Source: Flammeovirgaceae bacterium SG7u.111 (GTDB taxonomy: Bacteria; Bacteroidota; Bacteroidia; Cytophagales; Flammeovirgaceae). Taken from it: a stretch of DNA of 64,000 nt. This document shows, piece by piece, positions 9,896 through 18,899 of the stretch. The translations under genes were made by a program, and so were the position numbers. Where the stretch lies: assembly GCA_034044135.1 (NCBI GenBank), contig CP139021.1, positions 6,672,001 through 6,736,000 of the forward strand, given 5' to 3'. Each line of letters opens with the position of its first letter. Within the stretch, counting starts at the first letter, position 1. The notes under the pieces were generated by a model, which searched no databases, was not told the DNA's origin, and saw nothing but the letters and a program-made list of their open reading frames with translations.

Positions 9896-10168
9896 TTACC
9901 AAGGCAGTTCATATTCGTAAGTACCGAGCATCAGCTCGCAGCGGGCAACCACCTTTGTGATTTCCGAATCATTTTTAAGGGCTTTTCTGGTGTTTTCCAC
10001 AGCAAGTTTACAAAGCTGGAAAGGGGCAATAAGCGGGCTATTGGTACGAAGCGTGAGGTAAAGAATATTGTTTTGAATGTCATTGACCTCTACTTCTACC
10101 TGACCGAGGTCGACATAAATGGGTGTTGCTCCTTCGTTCAGCCATTGGATAAGATTTTCTTTTTGCAT
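9896..10168 (-). CDS. Small hypothetical protein
   Basis: A 90-residue protein beginning MQKENLIQWLNEGATPIYVDL and ending YELPW. It has no signal peptide or membrane segment. Composition is normal for a folded alpha/beta protein (alternating hydrophobic strand VEVEVNDI, ILYLTLRT, then a helix LCKLAVENTRKALKN and a final strand VVARCELMLGTYEYEL). I do not recognise the family. It stands alone between intergenic repeat copy A and the cupin gene; coding status is supported by its regular codon pattern and lack of a competing frame. Confidence 0.55.
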   Translation of the reverse strand: MQKENLIQWLNEGATPIYVDLGQVEVEVNDIQNNILYLTLRTNSPLIAPFQLCKLAVENTRKALKNDSEITKVVARCELMLGTYEYELPW

Positions 10169-10419
10169 TGGTACACAGTTTATCGGTTAAAAATGGACTG
10201 TGCATCAAGGTTTGGGCAGGGTTTGAACTAATTTTCCCATGTACAAAATGGGCGCATCCTGCTGTTTTTTTATAACCACCGTGGCGTTCAAGCTCGGTTG
10301 GAAAACCAATTTCTGGTTTCTTGATGCGCTACAAAAATACGAGCTAAGCCTGAGCTAGGCAAGCCTTTTTTGATTTTATTCCTTATTCCGCTCAGCGCTA
10401 GCCAAGCGGAAATTAGTTT

Positions 10420-10968
10420 TTATTTCTCAATAAACTTCATCCCATATTTTTGAGCAAGTGAATCAATTTTGGGCTTTGACAAGGCATTGTTGCTGGCTAG
10501 TTCCGCCATTTCGTTAAAATAGCCCTCGAAACCTCCAGGAGTGATGGTGTTCATGGTGATGCCTGGAAGAGTGTCGGTATTGATAAATCCGTGGGGAATG
10601 CCTTTGGGCAAGCGAACAAAGTCACCCTCTTTTGCTTCAATAATTTCATCTCCGCAGTAAAACTCATAGGTCCCTTTCAGCACATAAAACAATTCGTCTT
10701 CATGGGAATGCACGTGCCTAGGCGGGCCACTTTGCGGTGGGGTTTCTGTAATGATCACCGAATACTCCCCGTTCGATTGCTCGCTGAGGATTTTCCCCGT
10801 AATCGTGACCCCATGGATATTCCACTCCTTCCCTTCGTCCGAAGAGACATAGACCGCAGTTGTATCAGCATGTGTATGTGATTCATTATCAGCAGCTGCG
10901 TGCTCGTGCTTATCGCAACTGAAAAGTAATAGAGCAAATAAAAGGGGCATTAGTATTTTTTGGTTCAT
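10420..10968 (-). CDS. Cupin-domain lipoprotein
   Basis: A 182-residue protein. The N-terminus MNQKILMPLLFALLLFSC is a lipoprotein signal with Cys at 18, followed by a His/Asp-rich linker (HEHAAADNESHTHADT) that could bind metal. The conserved cupin segment is clear: PPRHVHSHEDELFYVLKG (motif 1, with the His-His-Glu metal set) and GDFVRLPKGIPHGF (motif 2, with the final His). This predicts a small metal-binding beta-barrel exposed in the periplasm or on the outer membrane. The C-terminal helical tail ends GMKFIEK. Substrate is unknown; cupins of this size include dioxygenases and sugar-binding proteins. Confidence 0.82.
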   Translation of the reverse strand: MNQKILMPLLFALLLFSCDKHEHAAADNESHTHADTTAVYVSSDEGKEWNIHGVTITGKILSEQSNGEYSVIITETPPQSGPPRHVHSHEDELFYVLKGTYEFYCGDEIIEAKEGDFVRLPKGIPHGFINTDTLPGITMNTITPGGFEGYFNEMAELASNNALSKPKIDSLAQKYGMKFIEK

Positions 10969-11191
10969 GACAGTTGAGTTGGGTTATTCATTATTATTAA
11001 TAGCTAAAAAGTATTCTTTATGATTTCACTTGACACCTTAGAAAATCTAATTTAGGAGAGGCTAGAAGTTAGAAAAAATAACCTTTTGAAGTTTTAACTT
11101 TTTCTAACCTCTAATTTCTTCACTTTCAGCCCTAAACTTTTCTTATCTCTCGAATTATCAAGTAGATTTATAAAGAGCCAATAAAAGTAAA

Positions 11192-11884
11192 TCAATTCTT
11201 CCCCCGAAACAAACTAGCATGCTGCTCATCGGTTTTTTCCGATACTTTGGCTTCTATTTCCCCGTAGTTTTCGGGTGAGAAGGTGTGGTGGATTTTGCCT
11301 TCCCACAGCCAGTGAATTTGGTCGCACATGGAAGTGAGGGATTCTAAAATATGGGAGGTGACCAAGATTGTCCGTCCTTCTTCTTCGCTCAGGTGCTTTA
11401 TGATTTTTTTCATGTGAAGGTTCGATTCTAAGTCGAGCCCGTTGAAAGGTTCGTCCAGCATTAGCACGGGTTTCTCTCGGCTGAGGGCTGCCATAAACGC
11501 CAGCTTTTTCTTCATTCCAGTCGAATAGTTTTCCACCAGTTTTTTGAGCGGGAGGTGGAAAAGCTGATTATATTCCTCTATGTTAAAGTCAAGGTTTTGC
11601 TTTTTGAAAAAGCCTAGGTATTCCTCCCCCGTCATTTTAGAATAGAAAAAACTTTCTGTTTCTAGCAGCACCGAATCTTTGCCCAGTTTCACCCCTTCAC
11701 CTAGGGAAATAGTGCCTTCATCGACTTCCATTTCTTTGTTGAGCAGGCGGAGCATGGTTGTCTTTCCCGAGCCATTCAGCCCGATGATGCCGTGCACTTT
11801 TCCACTTTCCAAGTTTAAATCTAACGATTGGATAATGGGCGAACTGGCATCGTAGCCAAAGGTCAAGTTTTCTATGCTAATCAT
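11192..11884 (-). CDS. ABC transporter ATP-binding protein
   Basis: A 230-residue nucleotide-binding subunit. Walker A GLNGSGKTT is at residues 35-43, the signature motif appears as YSTGMKKKL (about 120-128, STGMK in place of LSGGQ), and Walker B with catalytic Glu is VLMLDEPFNGLD (140-151). The STGMK variant is common in exporters of the BcrA/CcmA type. Its start codon overlaps the end of the upstream permease gene by 8 bases, so the two are translationally coupled and form a two-component ABC exporter. The transported substrate cannot be told. Confidence 0.9.
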   Translation of the reverse strand: MISIENLTFGYDASSPIIQSLDLNLESGKVHGIIGLNGSGKTTMLRLLNKEMEVDEGTISLGEGVKLGKDSVLLETESFFYSKMTGEEYLGFFKKQNLDFNIEEYNQLFHLPLKKLVENYSTGMKKKLAFMAALSREKPVLMLDEPFNGLDLESNLHMKKIIKHLSEEEGRTILVTSHILESLTSMCDQIHWLWEGKIHHTFSPENYGEIEAKVSEKTDEQHASLFRGKN

Positions 11885-12821
11885 AAAGGTACAGGTTTAG
11901 ATTTTTGGAAGCTTTTCGGGCATAGCGGATAAGCAGGAAAATAGGAACGGGCGCTAGAAAAGGAATGACAAAGCTGACCACCGAAAACCCGATCATCATG
12001 CTATTGAAGCCCAAGCGAAGCCCAGGCTGATAGAGCGAATATTTCATCAAAATAGCTAAAGCAAGTAGGAAACAGCCTACAAATGCTCCGTAGAGCGGCA
12101 AAAACCAAAACTCGGAATGCATAGCTATATAGACCACCGTTGGGATCGAAAACAGTAATAAATACAGCTTGAAAGCCATTCCTATTTTATGAAATAAAAA
12201 TTTACCCGAACTTACTTCTGTTGCCCGCAGCATAATGAGCGGTTCGCACTCGAAATAAAAATTGGTACAAACAAGACAGCCTCCCAATAAAAGCAAGGGA
12301 AAAAAGTAGGGCGAGGGCATGAGGATGATGACAAACAGATAAATGGAAACAAGGTGGGAAATGCCTAAGCGCAAGCCACTTTTCCACTCAAAAGCTTCCG
12401 CAGGAATTATCCGAAGGGGCAATGTGAAGGTTTTCAGTTGCCGAGGTGTCCACTTCAGCAAACTCAACAGCCCAACTATTACTACATAAATAATAGCAGC
12501 CCACCAGTAAGCCGTGAGCGAGGCGATGAGCAAAATGGGAAAGGAAAGTAGTAAATATTCTGCCCAAAACACCCATTTGGTGCTTTGCCCAAAGGAATTC
12601 AAAAAAGCCTTATCGGGTCGGTAAAGGTGGAGGTAGGTAATGCTAGCCAAACTTACGCCAAGCAAGATGGCACTTAGCTCTACAAAAAAGATGGCCTTTT
12701 TGAGCAGCATGAGCCACAAAAACACAAGCAAGCCCGCACCCAAAACAGACCGAATCCAGCCAAGCTCCGCCATGTACCTGCCAAGCTGAGCAAGCCGGAC
12801 TTTCAAAATATGTTGAATCAT
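11877..12821 (-). CDS. ABC transporter membrane subunit
   Basis: A 314-residue, strongly hydrophobic protein with about nine membrane segments (for example VLGAGLLVFLWLML, YLLLSFPILLIASLTAYWW, SIYLFVIILMPSPYFFPLLL and FSVVSFVIPFLAPVPIFLL). It has no recognisable permease signature and is typical of the poorly conserved membrane partners of BcrA-like ATPases. It overlaps the ATPase gene by 8 bases, ending in TAG inside the ATPase start region, which makes the pairing secure. The assignment rests on this context plus the topology. Confidence 0.78.
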   Translation of the reverse strand: MIQHILKVRLAQLGRYMAELGWIRSVLGAGLLVFLWLMLLKKAIFFVELSAILLGVSLASITYLHLYRPDKAFLNSFGQSTKWVFWAEYLLLSFPILLIASLTAYWWAAIIYVVIVGLLSLLKWTPRQLKTFTLPLRIIPAEAFEWKSGLRLGISHLVSIYLFVIILMPSPYFFPLLLLGGCLVCTNFYFECEPLIMLRATEVSSGKFLFHKIGMAFKLYLLLFSIPTVVYIAMHSEFWFLPLYGAFVGCFLLALAILMKYSLYQPGLRLGFNSMMIGFSVVSFVIPFLAPVPIFLLIRYARKASKNLNLYLYD

Positions 12822-12825
12822 AATT

Positions 12826-12856
12826 CTCGTTGCTGGTTACTGGTGCGGTTAGTTCT
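12826..12856. repeat. Dispersed intergenic repeat, copy E (partial)
   Basis: TCTCGTTGCTGGTTACTGGT at 12826-12845 and the following GCGGTTAGTTC match the word set of the dispersed family seen at 9712, 17666, 25607, 48786 and 50287. No inverted partner was found nearby. Confidence 0.5.
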
Positions 12857-12968
12857 GTACGTCATCCCGCACTCGATGCGGGATTCTCCCTGCCTACTCG
12901 CCTTCACGCTGGCTATTTATAAGGAGGGAGACCCCGTATCTCCGCTATGCTTCGTACGGGGTGACGGA
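12857..12968. repeat. GTCATCCCGC-type palindromic intergenic element
   Basis: A GTCATCCCGCA motif with a local hairpin CCCGCA/TGCGGG (12866-12871, 12877-12882) is paired about 60 bases later with CCCCGTA/TACGGGG (12932-12938, 12955-12961) and a closing GTGACGG. The two ends (GTCAT... and ...GTGAC) are inverted relative to each other, so the whole element can fold. This is the style of widespread short palindromic repeats seen between bacterial genes. It fills the gap between the ABC permease and the E2 gene. Confidence 0.65.
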
Positions 12969-12975
12969 GCTTTCT

Positions 12976-14298
12976 TTAAACCCTCTGGTCAGTGTCAAAA
13001 TTCTCAAGGTAATCGGACACTCTTTTTACGAACATGCCGCCAAGCGAGCCATCCACCACTCGGTGATCGTAGCTGTGGGAAAGGAACATCAAGTGCCTAA
13101 TTCCAATAAAATCTCCCTGGGGAGTTTCTACTACGGCTGGCTTCTTTTTGATAGCACCCACCGCCATGATGGCAACCTGAGGCTGCATAATGATCGGCGT
13201 GCCCATCACATTGCCAAATGAGCCAACATTGGAAACGGTATACGTTCCGCCCGAAAGCTCGTCGGGCTGGAGCTGATTGGTACGTGCCCTTTCGGCAAGG
13301 TCATTTACCTTCACCGCCAAGCCCGTAAGCGTAAGGTGATCGGCATTTTTAATCACAGGGACGATCAAATTACCACTTGGCAAAGCAACTGCTACACCAA
13401 TATTCACCTCTTTTTTCACAATGATTTTATCACCATCTACCGAGATATTAACCATTGGAAAATCACGCAATGCTCTTGCAATAGCTTGAATAAAAATGGG
13501 GGTAAAGGTCAAGTTTCCATTATAATTCTTCTTGAAAACCGCTTTTTCCCTGTTCCTCCATTCTACTATCCCTGTCACATCGGCTTCTACAAACGAGCTT
13601 ACGTGCGGGGAAATTCGCTTCGACTCTACCATCCTGTTGGCAATAAGCTTGCGCATCCTGTCCATCTCAATGATCTCATCTTGTCCGTTCACCGATTTGA
13701 TCACCTTAGGTGCCTCAAAAGCAATAGTAGGCTGCGGAGCAGGTTTGGCTACTTGTGCAGCCACCACTGGTTGACTTTCAGCAGGAGCAGTTTTCTTTTG
13801 CTCTACATAGCCCAAAATATCGTTTTTGGTCACCCTCCCCTCCTTTCCACTACCAGGAATAGTTTCCAGTTCGGCTGAGGAAATATTTTCTTGGCGAGCA
13901 ATGTTCATCACCAAGGGCGAGTAAAATCGTAAGGTCTGCGTACTAGATGTATGGCTACCATTTGATGTGCTTGCAGTAGGTTGCACTGCGGCAGCCCCAC
14001 TAGTTTCGGCTACCTGGGCAGGAGCCTCTGGCGCATCTGCTTCTACTTCGGCAAGCTCTTCCGTTTCTATCAGCGCAATGGGCTTATCCACCTCTACAAT
14101 ATCCCCTTCTTTGGCAAGGATTTCCTTTAACACCCCAGAAAAAGGAGCGGGAACATCCGTGTCCACCTTGTCGGTAGCCACTTCTAGCACCGATTCATCC
14201 TGTTCTATTGTCTCCCCTGGTTGCTTAAGCCATTTGAGGATTGTGCCTTCCATCACGCTTTCTCCCATCCGAGGCATCACCATCTCTACTACAGCCAT
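12976..14298 (-). CDS. 2-oxo acid dehydrogenase E2 component (dihydrolipoamide acyltransferase)
   Basis: A 440-residue protein with the full E2 layout. A lipoyl domain occupies residues 1-80, with the lipoylated Lys at K44 in EVATDKVDTD. A flexible Ala/Pro/Thr-rich linker follows, then an E3-binding domain (YSPLVMNIARQENISSAEL, about 128-165), a second linker and the acyltransferase core. The active site is SYDHRVVDG with H412 and D416. Sequence style (PRMGESVMEGTI at the N-terminus) fits the branched-chain or generic acyltransferase group common in Bacteroidota rather than the classical pyruvate enzyme. No E1 or E3 gene is adjacent, so partner subunits must be elsewhere. Confidence 0.9.
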   Translation of the reverse strand: MAVVEMVMPRMGESVMEGTILKWLKQPGETIEQDESVLEVATDKVDTDVPAPFSGVLKEILAKEGDIVEVDKPIALIETEELAEVEADAPEAPAQVAETSGAAAVQPTASTSNGSHTSSTQTLRFYSPLVMNIARQENISSAELETIPGSGKEGRVTKNDILGYVEQKKTAPAESQPVVAAQVAKPAPQPTIAFEAPKVIKSVNGQDEIIEMDRMRKLIANRMVESKRISPHVSSFVEADVTGIVEWRNREKAVFKKNYNGNLTFTPIFIQAIARALRDFPMVNISVDGDKIIVKKEVNIGVAVALPSGNLIVPVIKNADHLTLTGLAVKVNDLAERARTNQLQPDELSGGTYTVSNVGSFGNVMGTPIIMQPQVAIMAVGAIKKKPAVVETPQGDFIGIRHLMFLSHSYDHRVVDGSLGGMFVKRVSDYLENFDTDQRV

Positions 14299-14558
14299 AT
14301 GTATATTTTTTGAAGTTTCAGGTTATCTATTGGTTTTGAGGACTTGTACAACCCCTCTTATTTAACCAAAAAAACAGCATTATGTTAATAAAAGCTATCT
14401 AAGCAAAGCTAACAAATTTGAAGAAAAAAGCCGTTGGGCTGGGTGGGAATTGTGGGAAGCATCGGATACAAGAAAAGGTTTAATTTCACAAATCGCAACT
14501 GTACTTTGTTTTTAAGCGTTAAAAAAAGAACCTTATTCTTTCAGCTAACAATAATTTC

Positions 14559-16082
14559 ATGGCACTCCAACCTTATTTTTTAAGAACTAACCGCAAAGCT
14601 ATTTTCAAAAACCCTGAAGTCATATCAGGTATCCTTGTAGGCTTATTTTCATCCTACTTTATCTATCAGTTCTTTTTCTTTTTTAGAGAAACCATGCGAG
14701 CCTTCACTAACAGCTTAGGTGGGCGGGTTTTTCTTCAGCTAACAGATGAAGAGTATTTATTTTACAACCTGTTTTTAGCTAGCATAGCATGTGTTCTGGG
14801 TTTCTATATTTTTATCAAAATAGCTATTGAAGGCTCAATAAATAATCGAGATAAAAACCTGAGACGGAAACAGCGGCATATTCTGAATGAGCAAGGCTTT
14901 TTCTTTTGGTCATTTTTATCAACCTACGGGAGGTTTTCTGCCGTATTCGGGGGATTATTGATTACAATGCCTTTGCAGTTCGATTTGGATTTTTATGATG
15001 ATTTTTTCTACCTATTTTTTCTTATCCCAATTGTTCTGTTTTTCAATGTTTGGCCAATCATTCTCAAGTCAGTAGGCAAAAAAGCATATAGCTGGATGCT
15101 GTATTCTTTTGTTTCTATCATGGTCATGAGTGTTTTTTATGCAAATCTCAATTTGGGTAATGACAGGGCAATGGATAAGGCAGTATTAGACAATCGAATT
15201 GATTCGCATTATAAAATAGAGCTCCCCCGTTCAAAGTTCTTTAGCTATCACTACAGAGGTATGTTTGATAATTTTCTACTCGTAAACGATACTATTGAGG
15301 GGCGTGAGCCTATTGTTTTTATAAATAACGACTTGAAAAATAAATGTTCAATCAATGAGCTGGGCAACCATATCAGCAGTTTTTTTCAGCAAATAGACGA
15401 AGCGGAAAGAGATAGGTTTATCCCTCGGTTATTGGTTGATAAAGATGTAGAGCTCAAATATGTAACTGCAGCTAAAGAAGAATTTAGAAAGTTAAATATC
15501 AATAAAACCATGCTACCTACAGCGGCTGCGTATTCAAAGTACCCATCTACCCACCCTGTATTTTTGAATAGAGGGTTTATAGGCTACATGCCACCAAGAT
15601 CCGAAGAGATTGACTCTTTCCTCAATTACGCAGAAACAGTAGGTTTTAGCAACCATAAATTGATAATCTCAGAATCAGGGATGCGAAACTATCTGACTAG
15701 GACGGTCAATCATATCGTAGTTAGGGTTTCGAAGGAAAAGGTTTTTGTTGGGAAAAAAGAAGTGGACAAACAGGAATTGAGTGAGTTTATGCAGAAGGTA
15801 ATAGAAAAACACACTCCCGATTACATGATAGTTTTTGAACCTGACGAAGATATTTCATACGGCAGATATATCGAGTTCAAAGACTTGTATTATTCCAAAA
15901 TTGACCTCTTGAGAAAAACAGAAGCAATCCGTCTCTACGGCACTACATTTGAAAACCTCCGCTATAGAAATAGTAACGCATTTGACAAGGTTTCAGAGAA
16001 ATACCCATTTGCCCTCATTGAATGGACACCTGAGGAAAAAAGGCTGAGGGCTCTGGAAAGAAAAGCTGGGAATATCAAGTAG
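14559..16082 (+). CDS. Membrane protein with two possible ExbD-like C-terminal modules
   Basis: A 507-residue protein. Four to five membrane segments lie in the first 200 residues (GILVGLFSSYFIYQFFFFF, NLFLASIACVLGFYIFIKI, VFGGLLITMPLQF, FLIPIVLFFNVWPIIL, SWMLYSFVSIMVMSVFY). The remainder is soluble. Two stretches resemble the ExbD/TolR periplasmic fold: roughly 220-330 (IELPRSKFF...PIVFINND...FIPRLLVDKDVELKYV...EFRKLNI) and 385-480 (VVRVSKEKVFVGKKEVDKQEL...YMIVFEPDEDISYG...LLRKTEAIRLYG). The second one has the LxxxLxxxh...hhxxDxxxxYxxh pattern of the family. This is my reading, not a database result. It stands alone, with a hairpin terminator directly after the stop. Confidence 0.7.
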   Translation: MALQPYFLRTNRKAIFKNPEVISGILVGLFSSYFIYQFFFFFRETMRAFTNSLGGRVFLQLTDEEYLFYNLFLASIACVLGFYIFIKIAIEGSINNRDKNLRRKQRHILNEQGFFFWSFLSTYGRFSAVFGGLLITMPLQFDLDFYDDFFYLFFLIPIVLFFNVWPIILKSVGKKAYSWMLYSFVSIMVMSVFYANLNLGNDRAMDKAVLDNRIDSHYKIELPRSKFFSYHYRGMFDNFLLVNDTIEGREPIVFINNDLKNKCSINELGNHISSFFQQIDEAERDRFIPRLLVDKDVELKYVTAAKEEFRKLNINKTMLPTAAAYSKYPSTHPVFLNRGFIGYMPPRSEEIDSFLNYAETVGFSNHKLIISESGMRNYLTRTVNHIVVRVSKEKVFVGKKEVDKQELSEFMQKVIEKHTPDYMIVFEPDEDISYGRYIEFKDLYYSKIDLLRKTEAIRLYGTTFENLRYRNSNAFDKVSEKYPFALIEWTPEEKRLRALERKAGNIK

Positions 16083-16086
16083 TTTT

Positions 16087-16119
16087 TTGGGAGACTAAAA
16101 AATCTCCCAAGTTTTTTTT
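16087..16119. terminator. Intrinsic terminator
   Basis: An 8-bp stem TTGGGAGA/TCTCCCAA (16087-16094, 16103-16110) with an A-rich loop is followed by G and eight T. It lies 5 bases after the stop of the 507-residue membrane protein and just before the stop of the convergent decarboxylase gene. Confidence 0.9.
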
Positions 16120-16121
16120 AA

Positions 16122-17543
16122 TCAAACCATCCCCCTCGCCATTTCCTTAAGCAGCTCCCAAGCATTATCTACGTGTTTTTGGGTAATATTAGTTTGCCCA
16201 GTCACTATCCTAAGCGTGTATTTTCCTCGGATTTTGGTGTGAGTCAGGTATATTTTCCCAGTCTTGTTTATCGCTGCTACCAGTTGGGCATTTAGCTCGT
16301 TCACCTTCTCCTCGTCTTCCAGGCCTACAGGTTTGAAGCGGAAGCAAGCAAGGTTCAATGTGAGCGGGGTCAGCATCTCAAAATCAGGCGCAGCTTCTAT
16401 TTTTCCCACCAAGCCCTCGGCTAAGTCCAGATGAAACTTTATTTCCTCACGGATCTTATCTGCCCCATAATTTCTCATCACAAACCAGAGCTTGAGCGCC
16501 CTAAACCTTCTGCCCAGTTGGATTCCCCAATCGCGGTAGTCGTTTACTTTTCCAGTAGTTTCTGTCCGCAAATATTCGGGCAAGATGGAAAAAGTGTTGA
16601 GTAGAGCATCCTTGTCCTTCACAAAGTAAGCGCTGCAATCGAAGTGGGTGAACATCCATTTGTGCGGATTGAACACATAGCTGTCGGCGTGCTCCACTCC
16701 TTTGAGGTAATGCCGGGTTTCGGGCAACACGAAAGCCGTTCCCGCATAAGCGGCGTCTACATGCAGCCAAATCTTATGCTTTTGGGTAATTTGGGCTATT
16801 TCTTCCAGAGGATCGAAAGCGGTTGTTCCCGTAGTACCCAATGCGGCTACCACGCAAAGCGGCTTTTTCCCCGCTGCCAAATCTTCTTCTATTGCTTTTT
16901 CCAATGCCTCGGCATCCATAGCCAAACCTTCGTCCACAGGAATTTTTACCAAATTCGCTTTTCCAAAACCAGCTATTTTCACACCTTTTTCTACCGAAGA
17001 ATGCGTCTCTGTGGAGCAGTACACCCTGAAGTCGGTGAAGTTTTCAAAGCCATTCTCATTCACCTGAAATTCAGAATATTTTTCCCTTGCCGTGAGCAAT
17101 GCGGTGAGCGTGGCGGTGGAAGCCGTATCTTGGATTACTCCGTGCCATTCGGAAGGCAAACCTGTGAGGTCTCGCAACCAGTTCATCATCATTTCCTCCA
17201 GCTCGGCAGCGGCAGGAGAAGTCTCCCAAATCATGCATTGCGTGCCTAGTGTAGCCGTAAGCATTTCTGCCAAAAGGGAAGGATAACTGCCGTTGGCGTT
17301 GAAATAGGCGAAAAAATTGGGGCTTTGCCAGTGGGTGATGCCCGGCATTATAACCTCCTGGAAATCTTTCATAATTTCCGACATTTCCTCGGGCTTATCT
17401 GGAGCAGATTGGGGCAATTGGCTGAAAATATCACCTGGCTGGCTCTGCGATTTCACGGGATATTCTTCCACGTTTTCTAAGTAATCGGCCATCCAGTCCA
17501 CAAATTCGTGGGCGGTTTTTCTAAATTCTTTGGGGTTGAGCAT
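16122..17543 (-). CDS. PLP-dependent decarboxylase (aromatic-L-amino-acid decarboxylase family)
   Basis: A 473-residue group II decarboxylase of standard length. The pyridoxal-phosphate Lys is K295 in NPHKWMF; the PLP-stacking and phosphate segments are visible as GVIQDTASTATL and HVDAAYAGTA. The N-terminus (EFRKTAHEFVDWMADYLENVE, then P(G)ITHWQSPNFFAYFNANGS) is the classical DDC/TDC beginning. Members decarboxylate L-DOPA, 5-hydroxytryptophan, tryptophan, tyrosine or phenylalanine; which one is used here cannot be told. No transporter or antiporter is adjacent, which argues against a simple acid-resistance cassette. Confidence 0.92.
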   Translation of the reverse strand: MLNPKEFRKTAHEFVDWMADYLENVEEYPVKSQSQPGDIFSQLPQSAPDKPEEMSEIMKDFQEVIMPGITHWQSPNFFAYFNANGSYPSLLAEMLTATLGTQCMIWETSPAAAELEEMMMNWLRDLTGLPSEWHGVIQDTASTATLTALLTAREKYSEFQVNENGFENFTDFRVYCSTETHSSVEKGVKIAGFGKANLVKIPVDEGLAMDAEALEKAIEEDLAAGKKPLCVVAALGTTGTTAFDPLEEIAQITQKHKIWLHVDAAYAGTAFVLPETRHYLKGVEHADSYVFNPHKWMFTHFDCSAYFVKDKDALLNTFSILPEYLRTETTGKVNDYRDWGIQLGRRFRALKLWFVMRNYGADKIREEIKFHLDLAEGLVGKIEAAPDFEMLTPLTLNLACFRFKPVGLEDEEKVNELNAQLVAAINKTGKIYLTHTKIRGKYTLRIVTGQTNITQKHVDNAWELLKEMARGMV

Positions 17544-17665
17544 TTCTTTGCGGTTGTTTCGTTGACGACCGAAAGATACGGCAAAGCACGCTTTTAAGTA
17601 CCTTGTAAACTAGTTTTCGTGTTATATCAAAAATCCTTTTGTTGATTTCACTACCGTAATTGATT

Positions 17666-17700
17666 GTTGCTGGTTTCTGGTTTCTCGTTACTAGTAACCG
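17666..17700. repeat. Dispersed intergenic repeat, copy B
   Basis: GTTGCTGGTTTCTGGTTTCT starts at 17666, followed by CGTTACTAGTAACCG with the small dyad GTTACTAGTAAC. It shares its word set with copies at 9712, 48786 and 50287 and fills the gap between the decarboxylase and the DCC-family gene. Confidence 0.55.
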
Positions 17701-17762
17701 TCAGCAGGGTCTAAAAATCAAAATAATAAGTATCATTAAAACACTCGATTATTTAGTTGTAC

Positions 17763-18167
17763 TTACAAAAACCTACTTTGAAGCTCGGGGGTAGGCATGC
17801 GGCATTCATTTTTCTTTCCAAACCATTTGTACCTGTTTTTGGCTATAAGGCTATAAATTGCATTACGAAGCGAAGCGGGAATGATTATAAAAATAGACAT
17901 CAGGCTCCACAACCCACCTAATTTGCTAGCTACTTTTATCGCAGCAGTGGATTTTTTGTAGATTTTACCCTTATCATAATACACAAAACTGTCAAAGTCG
18001 AATGTATCCAAATCGTGGTCTTTCAAAAGTTGCTGCCCTCCCTCTGACTGAAGCGAGGCGAAGGTAAAATAACCATCCTCATCTCGATCTATAATGAAAT
18101 TCACACTACTGTTACAGAGGTTGCACACCCCATCAAAAAGAATAACTCGTTGTTGCTGGTAGTTCAT
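17763..18167 (-). CDS. DCC-family thiol-disulfide oxidoreductase-like protein (DUF393)
   Basis: A 134-residue protein starting near VILFDGVCNLCNSSVNFIIDRD, which contains the D-G-V-C-N-L-C signature that names the DCC family. The SLQSEGGQQLL and YYDKGKIYKKSTAAIKVASKLGG segments are also family hallmarks. These proteins are predicted thioredoxin-like oxidoreductases of unknown substrate. It is transcribed alone or with the 18252 gene (84-base gap). The family is certain; the function is not. Confidence 0.88.
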   Translation of the reverse strand: MNYQQQRVILFDGVCNLCNSSVNFIIDRDEDGYFTFASLQSEGGQQLLKDHDLDTFDFDSFVYYDKGKIYKKSTAAIKVASKLGGLWSLMSIFIIIPASLRNAIYSLIAKNRYKWFGKKNECRMPTPELQSRFL

Positions 18168-18251
18168 AGAATGTATGACAGAAGTTGTTCAATGATACTT
18201 AAGTTCCTCCTACATAAAGGGGTTTTGAGGGTAAAATGTTCGGAGGAACAG

Positions 18252-18659
18252 CTACAACTTAGCCAAGTTAGCACTTTCGATACTTTCTACCATTTTATAG
18301 GCACTCCCAAGTGTTGAGGTAAAAGCATAGGGAATGGGTGGTTGGTAAACGGAATGCATGTTTTGGTAAATGGAACGCTGAATAGCATTGGGAATGACGT
18401 GGATGGCTTTCTTCACATGCAAGCTAAGCAGCTTACTATTTGTCTTGAGCCAATTGATCTTTGTGTTGATAAACTCACGTGGGATGTAAAGTGAATAGGT
18501 GGTATCGTAAATAAGGTAGACTTCTTTCGATTTATTCAACAGACCTCGAAGCTCTTCCAAATAGGACTCAAACTGCTCCCCCGAAGGGGAAACGCTATTG
18601 AATCTGACATGAATAACGATGTCGTTAATTTGAGAAATAGACGCAAACTCGATTTTCAT
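18252..18659 (-). CDS. Hypothetical protein, possibly STAS/SpoIIAA-like
   Basis: A 135-residue protein without signal peptide. The layout is a beta-strand (IVIHVRFNS), a helix with QFESYLEELRGLLNK, a strand VYLIYDTTYS, a long helix, then VKKAIHVIPNAIQRSIYQNM and a final helix AYKMVESIES. This matches the pattern of SpoIIAA/STAS-like proteins used as small regulatory scaffolds in Bacteroidota (a strand with D-T/S, then a helix, and A..MVES at the end). I do not see a conserved phosphorylatable Ser with certainty, so this is a fold guess. Confidence 0.6.
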   Translation of the reverse strand: MKIEFASISQINDIVIHVRFNSVSPSGEQFESYLEELRGLLNKSKEVYLIYDTTYSLYIPREFINTKINWLKTNSKLLSLHVKKAIHVIPNAIQRSIYQNMHSVYQPPIPYAFTSTLGSAYKMVESIESANLAKL

Positions 18660-18899
18660 TTAACATAGATACTTAGCGCGAAAAATATGAACTTATTCTT
18701 TAGAATAGTACTGAAGTACAACCATCAAACGGTCAATTCCATTCCCATTTTGCCAAATAAAATTTTAACTCTCACATATTATTAACTCAACAAATGAATA
18801 AAATGGATATTTTGCAGAATAAATATAATTTTATCTTTCTAAAAAGAAGAATAAGTTCATATAGTTTCGACTAAAGCCTGAAAACAGGGTATAAACCAG

